A DNA stretch of 38,573 bases from Acidimicrobiaceae bacterium (lineage in GTDB: Bacteria > Actinomycetota > Acidimicrobiia > Acidimicrobiales > RAAP-2). This document shows positions 32,743 to 38,573 of the stretch, in pieces. The stretch covers positions 1-38,573 of the forward strand of contig JAOBWI010000068.1 of NCBI GenBank assembly GCA_025463285.1, read 5' to 3'. The notes under the pieces are model-generated. The model was not told where the DNA came from, searched no databases, and saw only the letters and a program-made list of their open reading frames with translations. The stretch's first letter is position 1. Every line of letters starts with the position of its first letter. Position numbers and translations under genes: made by a program.

Positions 32743-32782
32743 CACGACAAAGACCCGGGAGAGCTCCCGGGTCTTTGTCGTG
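32743..32782 (-). terminator. Long perfect hairpin between bmpA and the transporter ATPase gene
   Basis: CACGACAAAGACCCGGGAG (32743-32761) pairs perfectly with its reverse complement (32764-32782) across 2 nt, a 19-bp arm. The GC-rich centre is flanked by AAAG/CTTT on the arms. The stem reads the same from either strand, so it could slow or stop transcription in either direction. It lies 17 nt before the ATPase ATG, consistent with partial termination in the operon. Confidence 0.75.
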
Positions 32783-32805
32783 ACGTAGCGCGAGAGCGCT
32801 ACGTC
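32782..32805 (-). terminator. Second hairpin directly after the bmpA stop codon
   Basis: GACGTAGCGC pairs perfectly with GCGCTACGTC, a 10-bp stem with a 4-nt loop (GAGA on the plus strand). It starts one base after the bmpA TAA and abuts the 19-bp hairpin. Such a stem protects the 3' end of an abundant upstream message or terminates it. Confidence 0.7.
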
Positions 32806-32806
32806 G

Positions 32807-33910
32807 TTATTTCGGTGTCGGAGGGTAGCTGTTCGGGTTCACCGAGATGGTGCCCGCGATGATGCCCGCCTTGACTGTGGCAATCTTCGACTTCAAAGAG
32901 GTGGGAATCGTCACGCCGCCATACTCCAACTGCGTACCGTTGTTGGCCAACGTACCGATGTACGACCCAGCCTTGAAGGTTCCCTTCGCCGCCGAGAGCA
33001 CCGCGGCCTCGACCGAGGGCTCGACGCCCTTGGCCACGGTGCCGACGAAGTACTTGCAGTCCGACGCGTCGGACAGGCAGCCGTTCGAGTCAACCCACAT
33101 GACGTAGTGTCCCGCACCAGCCCCCTTTGCGGCGACCACGGATCCCAGTCCGACCGATCCCGCCACCGGAAACACGATGTCCGCGTTCTCAGAGAAGAAG
33201 GTCGTTGTATCCGTCTTGCCGGCCGTCTGGTCGGTGAAGTTACCAATGAAGGTTCCCTTGCCACTGCACGCCGCCAGCGAGCAGGTTCCCTTACCCGGCG
33301 TCCAACCGAGGACCTTGACCTTTTTGTGCCAGGTCTTGTCGTAGTAGCGAACACCGGCGACAAAGCCGTTCATGTACAGCGTCACCGCGGAGAAGTTTTG
33401 TCCTCCGTAGGTGGCTACCGTACCGGTCTTGGTCATGCCCGCGGCCAATATGCCACCGAGGAAGCCGCCCTGGTCCGTCTCGTACTGCAGCGCTTCAACG
33501 TGCGTACCGGTCTTGACGACCGGCGCGTCGTCCACAATGGCGAACTTCTGGCTGGGGTGAGCGTTGGCCGCCGCGGCGGTCGCCGCGTCCATCAAGAAGC
33601 CGACGGTCACGATGATGCCGCAACCCTTCGAGATGAAGCTGTTGATGTTTGGTGCGTAGTCAGACGATGACGTGGACGACAGGTACTGAACGGAGATGTT
33701 GCTGTCCTGCTTCTTGGCGTCCTTTAGACCGTCCCACGCCGATTCGTTAAACGACTTGTCGTTGATGCCACCAGTGTCGGTGACAACGCATGCCTTGAAC
33801 TTCGATGAGGCCGAGGCCGCCACCGTTGTCGAGGCCACACTCACCGTCAACGTGCCGAGAATCAATGCTGCAGTTCCCAACACGGTAACGAGGCGACGAA
33901 CACTCTCCAT
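32807..33910 (-). CDS. bmpA: BmpA/Med-type ABC substrate-binding protein (nucleoside)
   Basis: 367 residues from ATG 33910, which has GGGAGAT upstream; the listed longer frame begins in unstructured leader. A signal peptide is clear (residues 1-~33, basic RR then GTAALILGTLTVSVASTTVA and an ASA cleavage region). The Bmp domain follows: ACVVTDTGGINDKSFNESAWDGL, VGFLMDAATAAAANAHPSQKFAIVDD, FLGGILAAG and VFPVAGSVGLGSVVAAKGAG. It binds purine or pyrimidine nucleosides outside the membrane. Oddity: there is no lipobox; the only Cys near the N-terminus (C41) is beyond the hydrophobic core, so it is not a typical lipoprotein. First gene of the transport operon. Confidence 0.93.
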   Translation of the reverse strand: MESVRRLVTVLGTAALILGTLTVSVASTTVAASASSKFKACVVTDTGGINDKSFNESAWDGLKDAKKQDSNISVQYLSSTSSSDYAPNINSFISKGCGIIVTVGFLMDAATAAAANAHPSQKFAIVDDAPVVKTGTHVEALQYETDQGGFLGGILAAGMTKTGTVATYGGQNFSAVTLYMNGFVAGVRYYDKTWHKKVKVLGWTPGKGTCSLAACSGKGTFIGNFTDQTAGKTDTTTFFSENADIVFPVAGSVGLGSVVAAKGAGAGHYVMWVDSNGCLSDASDCKYFVGTVAKGVEPSVEAAVLSAAKGTFKAGSYIGTLANNGTQLEYGGVTIPTSLKSKIATVKAGIIAGTISVNPNSYPPTPK

Positions 33911-34069
33911 GAATATCTCCCTTATTCGTTTGTCAATCCTCTGCAAGCACTGTCTTCGGTTCCGATGTGCTGCCGACACGACACCGTCACGTGGGGATGC
34001 TTGTCCTAGGAGACTAGCCCCGAATGGTTCGGCGACGTGGGGCGATTGACGCAGTCAAGTCCGACAAAT
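33911..34069. other. 159-bp gap between bmpA and the exporter gene
   Basis: No ORF or RNA is recognisable. It must hold the bmpA promoter and the exporter's 3' end. TTGACA lies close to the bmpA start on the minus strand, but no -10 fits at the right distance before the ATG. Two small palindromes occur: CCGAA-N3-TTCGG (34020-34032) and TTGAC-N3-GTCAA (34046-34058). Confidence 0.4.
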
Positions 34070-35524
34070 TCACTCGGAATTAACAGGAGAGCCCGCGGGG
34101 GCGCGACCGGTTAATCGGGGCAGGAGAAACGTCATTCCCAAGGACAACAGCGCGATGATCGACGAGATCTGAAAGGCCCGTTGATAGCCCGAGGTTAACG
34201 CGGCGTCCCGACTTACACGGTGCAGCAACGACGCCGTGTGGTCCGTCGCCACTGTGGCGAGTGCTGCCAAGGCCAGGGAGCCTCCCACTTGGCGTGAAGT
34301 ATTCAGCACGCCCGAAGCCAGTCCCGCGTCGGCTCGATCAACCTTCGACGTGGCGGCCATGGCTAGTGGTGAGAAGAGAAGTCCAATGGCGAAGGCCGTG
34401 ATCACCGAGGGAGCCAGCACGTGGAGGTACGTACCGTGCGGTTGAATGAGCGACAGCCAGAAGAAACCCAGGGTGGCCAAGGTCGCCCCCACCTGAACGA
34501 TCGGCCGCACGCCGGCCTTATTAATCAGTCGCGACGATACTTGGGCCCCGACGATGATGGCGACGGCGGTCGGCACGAAGCCCAGTCCGGCCTTGAGCGG
34601 TCCGTATCCCAGCACGAGTTGGAAGTAGTAGGTCAAGAAGTACCACATGGCGAAGAAGGTGCCCCCCACCAGAATCATGATGGCGTTGGCCACCGAGAGC
34701 GGACGCGAGCGAAAGATCCGAAAGGGAACGAGCGGGTGCGAGGCGACCTTGGCTTCCCAGAAGAAGAACAAGGCAATGAGAACCAGTCCGGCGATGAGCC
34801 ACTCGAGGGTGAAGGTCGACGTCCACGCGTGGGTGGTGGTGTTCACCACGGCGTAGATCACCGAGGCCAATCCTCCGGTGACGAGCACGGCGCCGGTGAC
34901 GTCGAGTTTCGCCGTCGCGTCTTTGTTGCGCAACTCTTGTAGATACATCGTCGCGGCGACCCCGGCCAGGAGTCCGAGTGGAACGTTAATAAAGAAGATC
35001 CAGCGCCAGGAGACCAGTCCCGTCAAGATGCCGCCCAGTAGTGCGCCGACCGCGCCGCCCGCGCCGGCCGTCGCGCTCCACGCCCCGAGTGCCTTGGGCA
35101 ATCGAGTTCCCCGGAAGGTGGTGATGATGATGGTGAGCGTCGCCGGCGACAAGATGGCGCCGCCCACGCCCTGAATGGCGCGCACCGTGATCATCTCGGT
35201 GCCGTTCTGGGCCACCCCGGCTCCGATGCTGGCAAGAGTGAAGACCGCCATACCAATGAGATAGACGTGACGACGTCCGAAGTAGTCGGCCGCTCGACCA
35301 CCCAACAGCAAGAACCCCGCGAACGTCAACACGTACGCGTTGATGACCCATTGCGCACTGGAGTAGGTGAAGTGGAGATCGTGGCCCATACGCGGTAGCG
35401 CCACGTTCACGATGGACACGTCCAGCACCACCATGAACTGGGCGATACACGCAATGGCGAGGATCATTCCCTCGGGCGCGTGACGCTTGATCGGTGTGAC
35501 GGCAGTCGCGTTCTCCGAGGACAT
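34070..35524 (-). CDS. MFS transporter, DHA2 (EmrB/QacA-type, 14-TM) drug:H+ antiporter
   Basis: 484 residues from ATG 35524; a longer frame runs upstream but lacks a start context. Hydrophobic, with about 14 membrane segments. Motif A-like GGRAADYFGRRHVYLIG is in loop 2-3, and the N-terminal VVLDVSIVNVALPRMGHDL carries the acidic residue of motif D1. RAIQGVGGAILSPATLTIIITTF and SATAGAGGAVGALLGGILTGLVSWRWIFFINVPLG (motif C region) are typical of DHA2 exporters. It probably expels hydrophobic cations or drugs using the proton gradient; the substrate is not predictable. TACACT 6 nt upstream suggests a leaderless mRNA. Divergent from ettA. Confidence 0.92.
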   Translation of the reverse strand: MSSENATAVTPIKRHAPEGMILAIACIAQFMVVLDVSIVNVALPRMGHDLHFTYSSAQWVINAYVLTFAGFLLLGGRAADYFGRRHVYLIGMAVFTLASIGAGVAQNGTEMITVRAIQGVGGAILSPATLTIIITTFRGTRLPKALGAWSATAGAGGAVGALLGGILTGLVSWRWIFFINVPLGLLAGVAATMYLQELRNKDATAKLDVTGAVLVTGGLASVIYAVVNTTTHAWTSTFTLEWLIAGLVLIALFFFWEAKVASHPLVPFRIFRSRPLSVANAIMILVGGTFFAMWYFLTYYFQLVLGYGPLKAGLGFVPTAVAIIVGAQVSSRLINKAGVRPIVQVGATLATLGFFWLSLIQPHGTYLHVLAPSVITAFAIGLLFSPLAMAATSKVDRADAGLASGVLNTSRQVGGSLALAALATVATDHTASLLHRVSRDAALTSGYQRAFQISSIIALLSLGMTFLLPRLTGRAPAGSPVNSE

Positions 35525-35530
35525 TTTCCG

Positions 35531-35536
35531 AGTGTA
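35531..35536 (-). promoter_or_regulatory. -10 element of a leaderless promoter for the MFS exporter
   Basis: On the minus strand TACACT lies 6 nt before ATG 35524, and the spacer CGGAAA is not a ribosome binding site. Confidence 0.5.
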
Positions 35537-35608
35537 ACCGTGAGGCTGCGACACGGATCTCTTCGAACCAATATGCGAGCCGTCCCATAATCGGTCACAC
35601 TGTAAGAC

Positions 35609-37288
35609 GTGGCCGCACAGTTCATTTTCACCATGCGAGACCTTCGACGGTTCTATCCACCGGACCGCGAGGTACTTAAAGGAATCAACCTGTCGTTCTA
35701 CCCGGGCGCCAAGATCGGGGTGATTGGCGGTAACGGTTCGGGCAAGTCGTCGTTGCTTCGCATCATGGCTGGGCTGGACGACGGCTTCACCGGCGAGGCG
35801 CGTTTGACGCCCGGGTTCAGTGTGGGATTTCTCTCCCAGGAGCCACAGCTCGATGAGACGAAAGACGTGGTGGGCAACGTGGCCGACGGCGTCGGCGAAC
35901 AACGAGATCTCCTGCTTCGCTTCAATGAGGTCTGTGCCGCGTTCGGCGATCCCGACGCCGACTTCGACGCACTCTTGAGTGAGCAGTCGGCGCTACAAAG
36001 CAAAATCGACGCCGCGAACGCGTGGGACTTAGAGCGCACTCTCGAGATCGCCATGGACGCGCTGCGCCTGCCGCCGCCCGACGCCGTCGTGGCCACGCTG
36101 TCGGGCGGGGAACGACGACGTGTAGCGCTCTGTCGACTTCTGCTCTCGAAACCGGACCTGTTGTTGCTCGACGAACCCACCAACCACTTAGACGCCGAGT
36201 CGGTCGCCTGGCTGGAGCGCACGCTCCAGGACTACAGCGGCACGGTCGTCGCCGTCACCCACGACCGCTACTTCCTCGATAACGCGGCGCAGTGGATTCT
36301 CGAACTGGATCGCGGACACGGCATTCCGTGGGAGGGCAACTACTCCTCGTGGCTAGAACAGAAGCAGAACCGACTGGCCGCCGAAGAGAAGGCCGACAAG
36401 GCTCGTCAAGCGTCCTTGCAACGTGAACTCGAGTGGATTCGTCTCTCGCCGCGAGCGCGACAGAGTAAGGGCAAGGCGCGGGTGAGCTCGTTTAACGAGC
36501 TGGTGGCTGAGTCCGAAGCGGCCGAGCGGCGCGCTGATCGACTGGAGATCGCCATTCCGCCCGGTCCTCGGCTGGGTGACGTGGTGGTTAACGCTACGGA
36601 ATTGACCAAAGGGTACGACGAGCGACTCTTGATCGAGGACCTGTCGTTCTTACTGCCGCCCGGTGGCATCGTCGGGGTGATTGGACCTAACGGGGCCGGC
36701 AAGACCACGCTCTTTCGCATGATGGTGGGAGAAGAGAAGCCCGACTCGGGCACCGTGGACGTGGGCTCCACGGTCCAGTTCGCTTACGTCGATCAGTCCC
36801 GCGACTCGCTCAACCCGCAGAACACGGTCTTTGACGAGATCAGTGGAGGACAAGAACACATGGTCGTCGGCTCGCGCGAAATCCACGCGCGGGCCTACGT
36901 GGCCAGCTTCGGCTTCAAGGGCAGCGACCAACAGAAGAAGGTCGGCGAGATCTCCGGTGGCGAGCGCAATCGCGTGCAACTAGCCAAGGTGCTGCGCAGT
37001 GCGGGGAACGTGCTCTTGCTCGACGAACCCACGAACGACCTTGACGTCGACACCCTGCGCGCCCTCGAAGACGCACTCTTAACCTTTCCCGGTTGCGCTG
37101 TGGTGATTAGTCACGATCGTTGGTTCTTGGACCGCATCGCAACGCACGTGTTGGCCTTCGAGGACGACGCGGTGGTTCGATGGTTTGAGGGAAACTTCTC
37201 GGACTACGAAGCTGAGCGCCACAAGCGCCTCGGCACGGACGCCGATCAGCCTCACCGACTTCGCTACAAGCCGATCACTCGCTCCTAG
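35609..37288 (+). CDS. ettA: Energy-dependent translational throttle protein EttA (ABC-F)
   Basis: 559 residues, the length of EttA. Two ABC domains and no membrane part: Walker A GGNGSGKS (40-47), signature LSGGERRRVALCRLLL, Walker B LLLLDEPTNHLDAES; then GPNGAGKTTLF, ISGGERNRVQLAKVL and LLLDEPTNDLDVDT. The N-terminus (FTMRDLRRFYPPDREVLKGINLSFYPGAKIGVIG) and the end RLRYKPITRS match EttA more than Uup or other ABC-F proteins. It binds the ribosomal E site and links the ATP/ADP ratio to translation elongation. GTG 35609 follows CACACT by 7 nt. Its neighbours are unrelated; it is divergent from the MFS gene. Confidence 0.93.
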   Translation: MAAQFIFTMRDLRRFYPPDREVLKGINLSFYPGAKIGVIGGNGSGKSSLLRIMAGLDDGFTGEARLTPGFSVGFLSQEPQLDETKDVVGNVADGVGEQRDLLLRFNEVCAAFGDPDADFDALLSEQSALQSKIDAANAWDLERTLEIAMDALRLPPPDAVVATLSGGERRRVALCRLLLSKPDLLLLDEPTNHLDAESVAWLERTLQDYSGTVVAVTHDRYFLDNAAQWILELDRGHGIPWEGNYSSWLEQKQNRLAAEEKADKARQASLQRELEWIRLSPRARQSKGKARVSSFNELVAESEAAERRADRLEIAIPPGPRLGDVVVNATELTKGYDERLLIEDLSFLLPPGGIVGVIGPNGAGKTTLFRMMVGEEKPDSGTVDVGSTVQFAYVDQSRDSLNPQNTVFDEISGGQEHMVVGSREIHARAYVASFGFKGSDQQKKVGEISGGERNRVQLAKVLRSAGNVLLLDEPTNDLDVDTLRALEDALLTFPGCAVVISHDRWFLDRIATHVLAFEDDAVVRWFEGNFSDYEAERHKRLGTDADQPHRLRYKPITRS

Positions 37289-37310
37289 AGCCCTCTCGGC
37301 GTACCCGACC

Positions 37311-37316
37311 TAAGGT
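37311..37316 (+). promoter_or_regulatory. -10 element of a leaderless promoter for kynA-kynU
   Basis: TAAGGT lies 7 nt before GTG 37324. The spacer CGTCGTC contains no ribosome binding site. The region just downstream of ettA (37289-37310) holds no obvious terminator. Confidence 0.5.
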
Positions 37317-37323
37317 CGTCGTC

Positions 37324-38082
37324 GTGGCGAAGAAGACGGACTACTCGACGTACCTGCGCATCAACGACCTTCTGAAACTGCAGATTCCCCTCACGCACGG
37401 CGCGGCCGATGAACTTCTCTTCATCGTCGTTCACCAGTCGTACGAACTCTGGTTCAAGGTCATGATTGATGAGTTGGCCCACGCGTCGTCGGTCCTACAC
37501 GCCAACGAACCGTGGCGGGCGCTGGCGCACCTGAAGCGCGTGGTGGAGATCGAAGAGTTGCTGCTGACGCACTTGCGACTGCTCGATACCATGTCGCCCG
37601 AAGGTTTCCTGGCCTTTCGCGATCCGCTCGACCCCGCGTCAGGATTTCAGTCCTTTCAGTTTCGAGCCATTGAGTTTCTGAGCGGCGGCGGTACAACGGC
37701 GGTACTCGGTTACGACTTCTTTGACGACGAACAGCGGGCCCGGCTAAAGGAGATCAGTGAGCGGCCTCATGTCTGGTCGGGCTTCGAACACTCGCTGCGC
37801 ACAACTCTGTCGACTTCCGCGCAGGATGATCTGTTGGATCTCTTGAGGGCGCTCTACCACGATCACGCCAGCGCTCAATTGACCTCGCTTCACGCCGTGG
37901 CCGAACTCTTGATGGACCACGACGAAAATCTGGCGCTGTGGCGCTATCAACACCTGCTGATGGCCGGTCGTCAGATTGGTCGCCGCCCCGGGACGGGAGG
38001 TAGTGAAGGTATGGCCTTTTTGGATACGACGCTGTCCCAGCGTCTCTACCCCGTGCTGTGGGAAGTGAGGTCGGTCCTATGA
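37324..38082 (+). CDS. kynA: Tryptophan 2,3-dioxygenase
   Basis: 252 residues, slightly short of the bacterial 260-280. All expected features are present: distal His37 in VVHQSYELWFKVMIDEL, GFQSFQFRAIEF with Arg114 (substrate carboxylate), and heme-ligand His210 in ALWRYQHLLMAGRQIG, then the GTGGSEGMAFL substrate loop. It opens the indole ring of L-tryptophan to N-formylkynurenine using O2 and heme iron. GTG start set by the leaderless promoter. It overlaps kynU by 4 nt (ATGA), so the two are translationally coupled. The formamidase gene (kynB) that acts between them is not seen. Confidence 0.95.
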   Translation: MAKKTDYSTYLRINDLLKLQIPLTHGAADELLFIVVHQSYELWFKVMIDELAHASSVLHANEPWRALAHLKRVVEIEELLLTHLRLLDTMSPEGFLAFRDPLDPASGFQSFQFRAIEFLSGGGTTAVLGYDFFDDEQRARLKEISERPHVWSGFEHSLRTTLSTSAQDDLLDLLRALYHDHASAQLTSLHAVAELLMDHDENLALWRYQHLLMAGRQIGRRPGTGGSEGMAFLDTTLSQRLYPVLWEVRSVL

Positions 38083-38573
38083 CCACGCGAGAGGAGTGCC
38101 AGACACTCGACCTCGAGGACGAGTTAGCGCCGCTGCGTAACGAGTTCCTCCTGAACTATGACGAGATCTATCTCGACGGGAACTCCCTCGGCCCGGTGTC
38201 GCGCAACGTGTCCTCCCGGGTTAACGACGTGGTGGATCACCAGTGGGGAAAGAAACTCGTGCGGGGCTGGAACGACGCCGGCTGGATGGCCCTGCCCACG
38301 AGGCTCGGAGACCGGATTGCTATCTTGATCGGCGCGCACAGCGGAGAGGTTGTCGTCGCCGACACCCTGACCATCGCGTTGGCGAAACTGATCGGCGGCG
38401 CTCTCAAGCTACGGCCCGATCGCCACGTGATCGTGACCGACGTGGACAACTTTCACTCGGACCTCTATATCGCTCACGCCATGGCCGCCCGCGGTGAGCG
38501 AGCCATCACCGTGAAGACCGTGGATCGCGGCTCGCTGGAGGAATCCCTGAACGACGACGTTGCGCTGGTGATG
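38079..38573 (+). CDS. kynU: Kynureninase, 3' end beyond window
   Basis: 165 N-terminal residues visible. YDEIYLDGNSLGPVSRNV is the family start; GWNDAGWMALPTRLGDRIAILIGAHSGEVVVADTLTIALAKLIGGAL and VIVTDVDNFHSDLYIAHAMAARG follow. Kynureninase is a PLP enzyme cleaving kynurenine to anthranilate and alanine. The phosphate-binding segment reads ADTLTIALAK where I would expect DTTSVNLFK-like sequence, and NFHSDLY replaces NFPTDLY; both keep some hydroxyl residues. The PLP lysine lies off the window. ATG overlaps the kynA stop. Confidence 0.92.
   Translation, partial: MTTREECQTLDLEDELAPLRNEFLLNYDEIYLDGNSLGPVSRNVSSRVNDVVDHQWGKKLVRGWNDAGWMALPTRLGDRIAILIGAHSGEVVVADTLTIALAKLIGGALKLRPDRHVIVTDVDNFHSDLYIAHAMAARGERAITVKTVDRGSLEESLNDDVALVM

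Overview
The window looks like chromosomal DNA from a free-living, high-GC actinobacterium, probably class Acidimicrobiia or a close relative. That placement is inference. It rests on GTG-rich starts, dense 4-nt stop/start overlaps, a Gram-positive type SOS box (CGAAC-N4-GTTCG) before recA, many apparently leaderless mRNAs, a Trp-to-kynurenine gene pair, and a secreted S53 (acid-type) protease. I see no prophage, CRISPR array, rRNA or intact insertion sequence.

Left part (1-13.3 kb): an S53 sedolisin-type protease cut by the window edge; a DUF4395 membrane protein gene broken at a six-G run; a TauE/SafE-type exporter; a Nudix hydrolase; a short tnpB 3' remnant; a tRNA-Ser(GCU); the tightly packed group rimO-pgsA-cinA; a serine hydrolase; recA with its SOS box; a hexapeptide acyltransferase; serB; and a ferredoxin-P450 pair followed by what looks like the decayed tail of a second P450.

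Middle (13.3-18 kb): a Xaa-Pro aminopeptidase divergent from a crotonase-family isomerase/hydratase, then three of the four dTDP-L-rhamnose genes (rfbA divergent from rfbB-rfbC; rfbD not seen). A perfect palindromic SOS-box-like sequence sits in the tail-to-tail gap beside rfbA.

Right-centre (18-34 kb): the most coherent block is a nucleoside uptake and breakdown island. A BmpA-type binding protein, an RbsA-like ATPase and two permeases (same gene order as Bacillus nupNOPQ) would import nucleosides. cdd and add deaminate cytidine and adenosine. punA and deoA phosphorolyse purine and pyrimidine nucleosides. A PGM2-like mutase probably converts (deoxy)ribose-1-P to the 5-P. deoC splits deoxyribose-5-P into glyceraldehyde-3-P and acetaldehyde. 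An aldehyde dehydrogenase, with a shorter companion lacking catalytic residues (together resembling a split ALDH16), probably oxidises the acetaldehyde. psuK and psuG degrade pseudouridine. No phosphopentomutase of the DeoB type is present, which supports the mutase assignment.

Right end (34-38.6 kb): a DHA2-type 14-TM drug exporter, the translation factor EttA, and kynA-kynU (tryptophan to kynurenine to anthranilate), kynU being cut by the window edge.

Across the window, at least 11 genes that begin transcription units have TANNNT placed 6-7 nt before an ATG/GTG and no ribosome binding site. Genes inside operons overlap their neighbours instead. Leaderless initiation therefore looks like the default for first genes here, and it was used to choose several starts.
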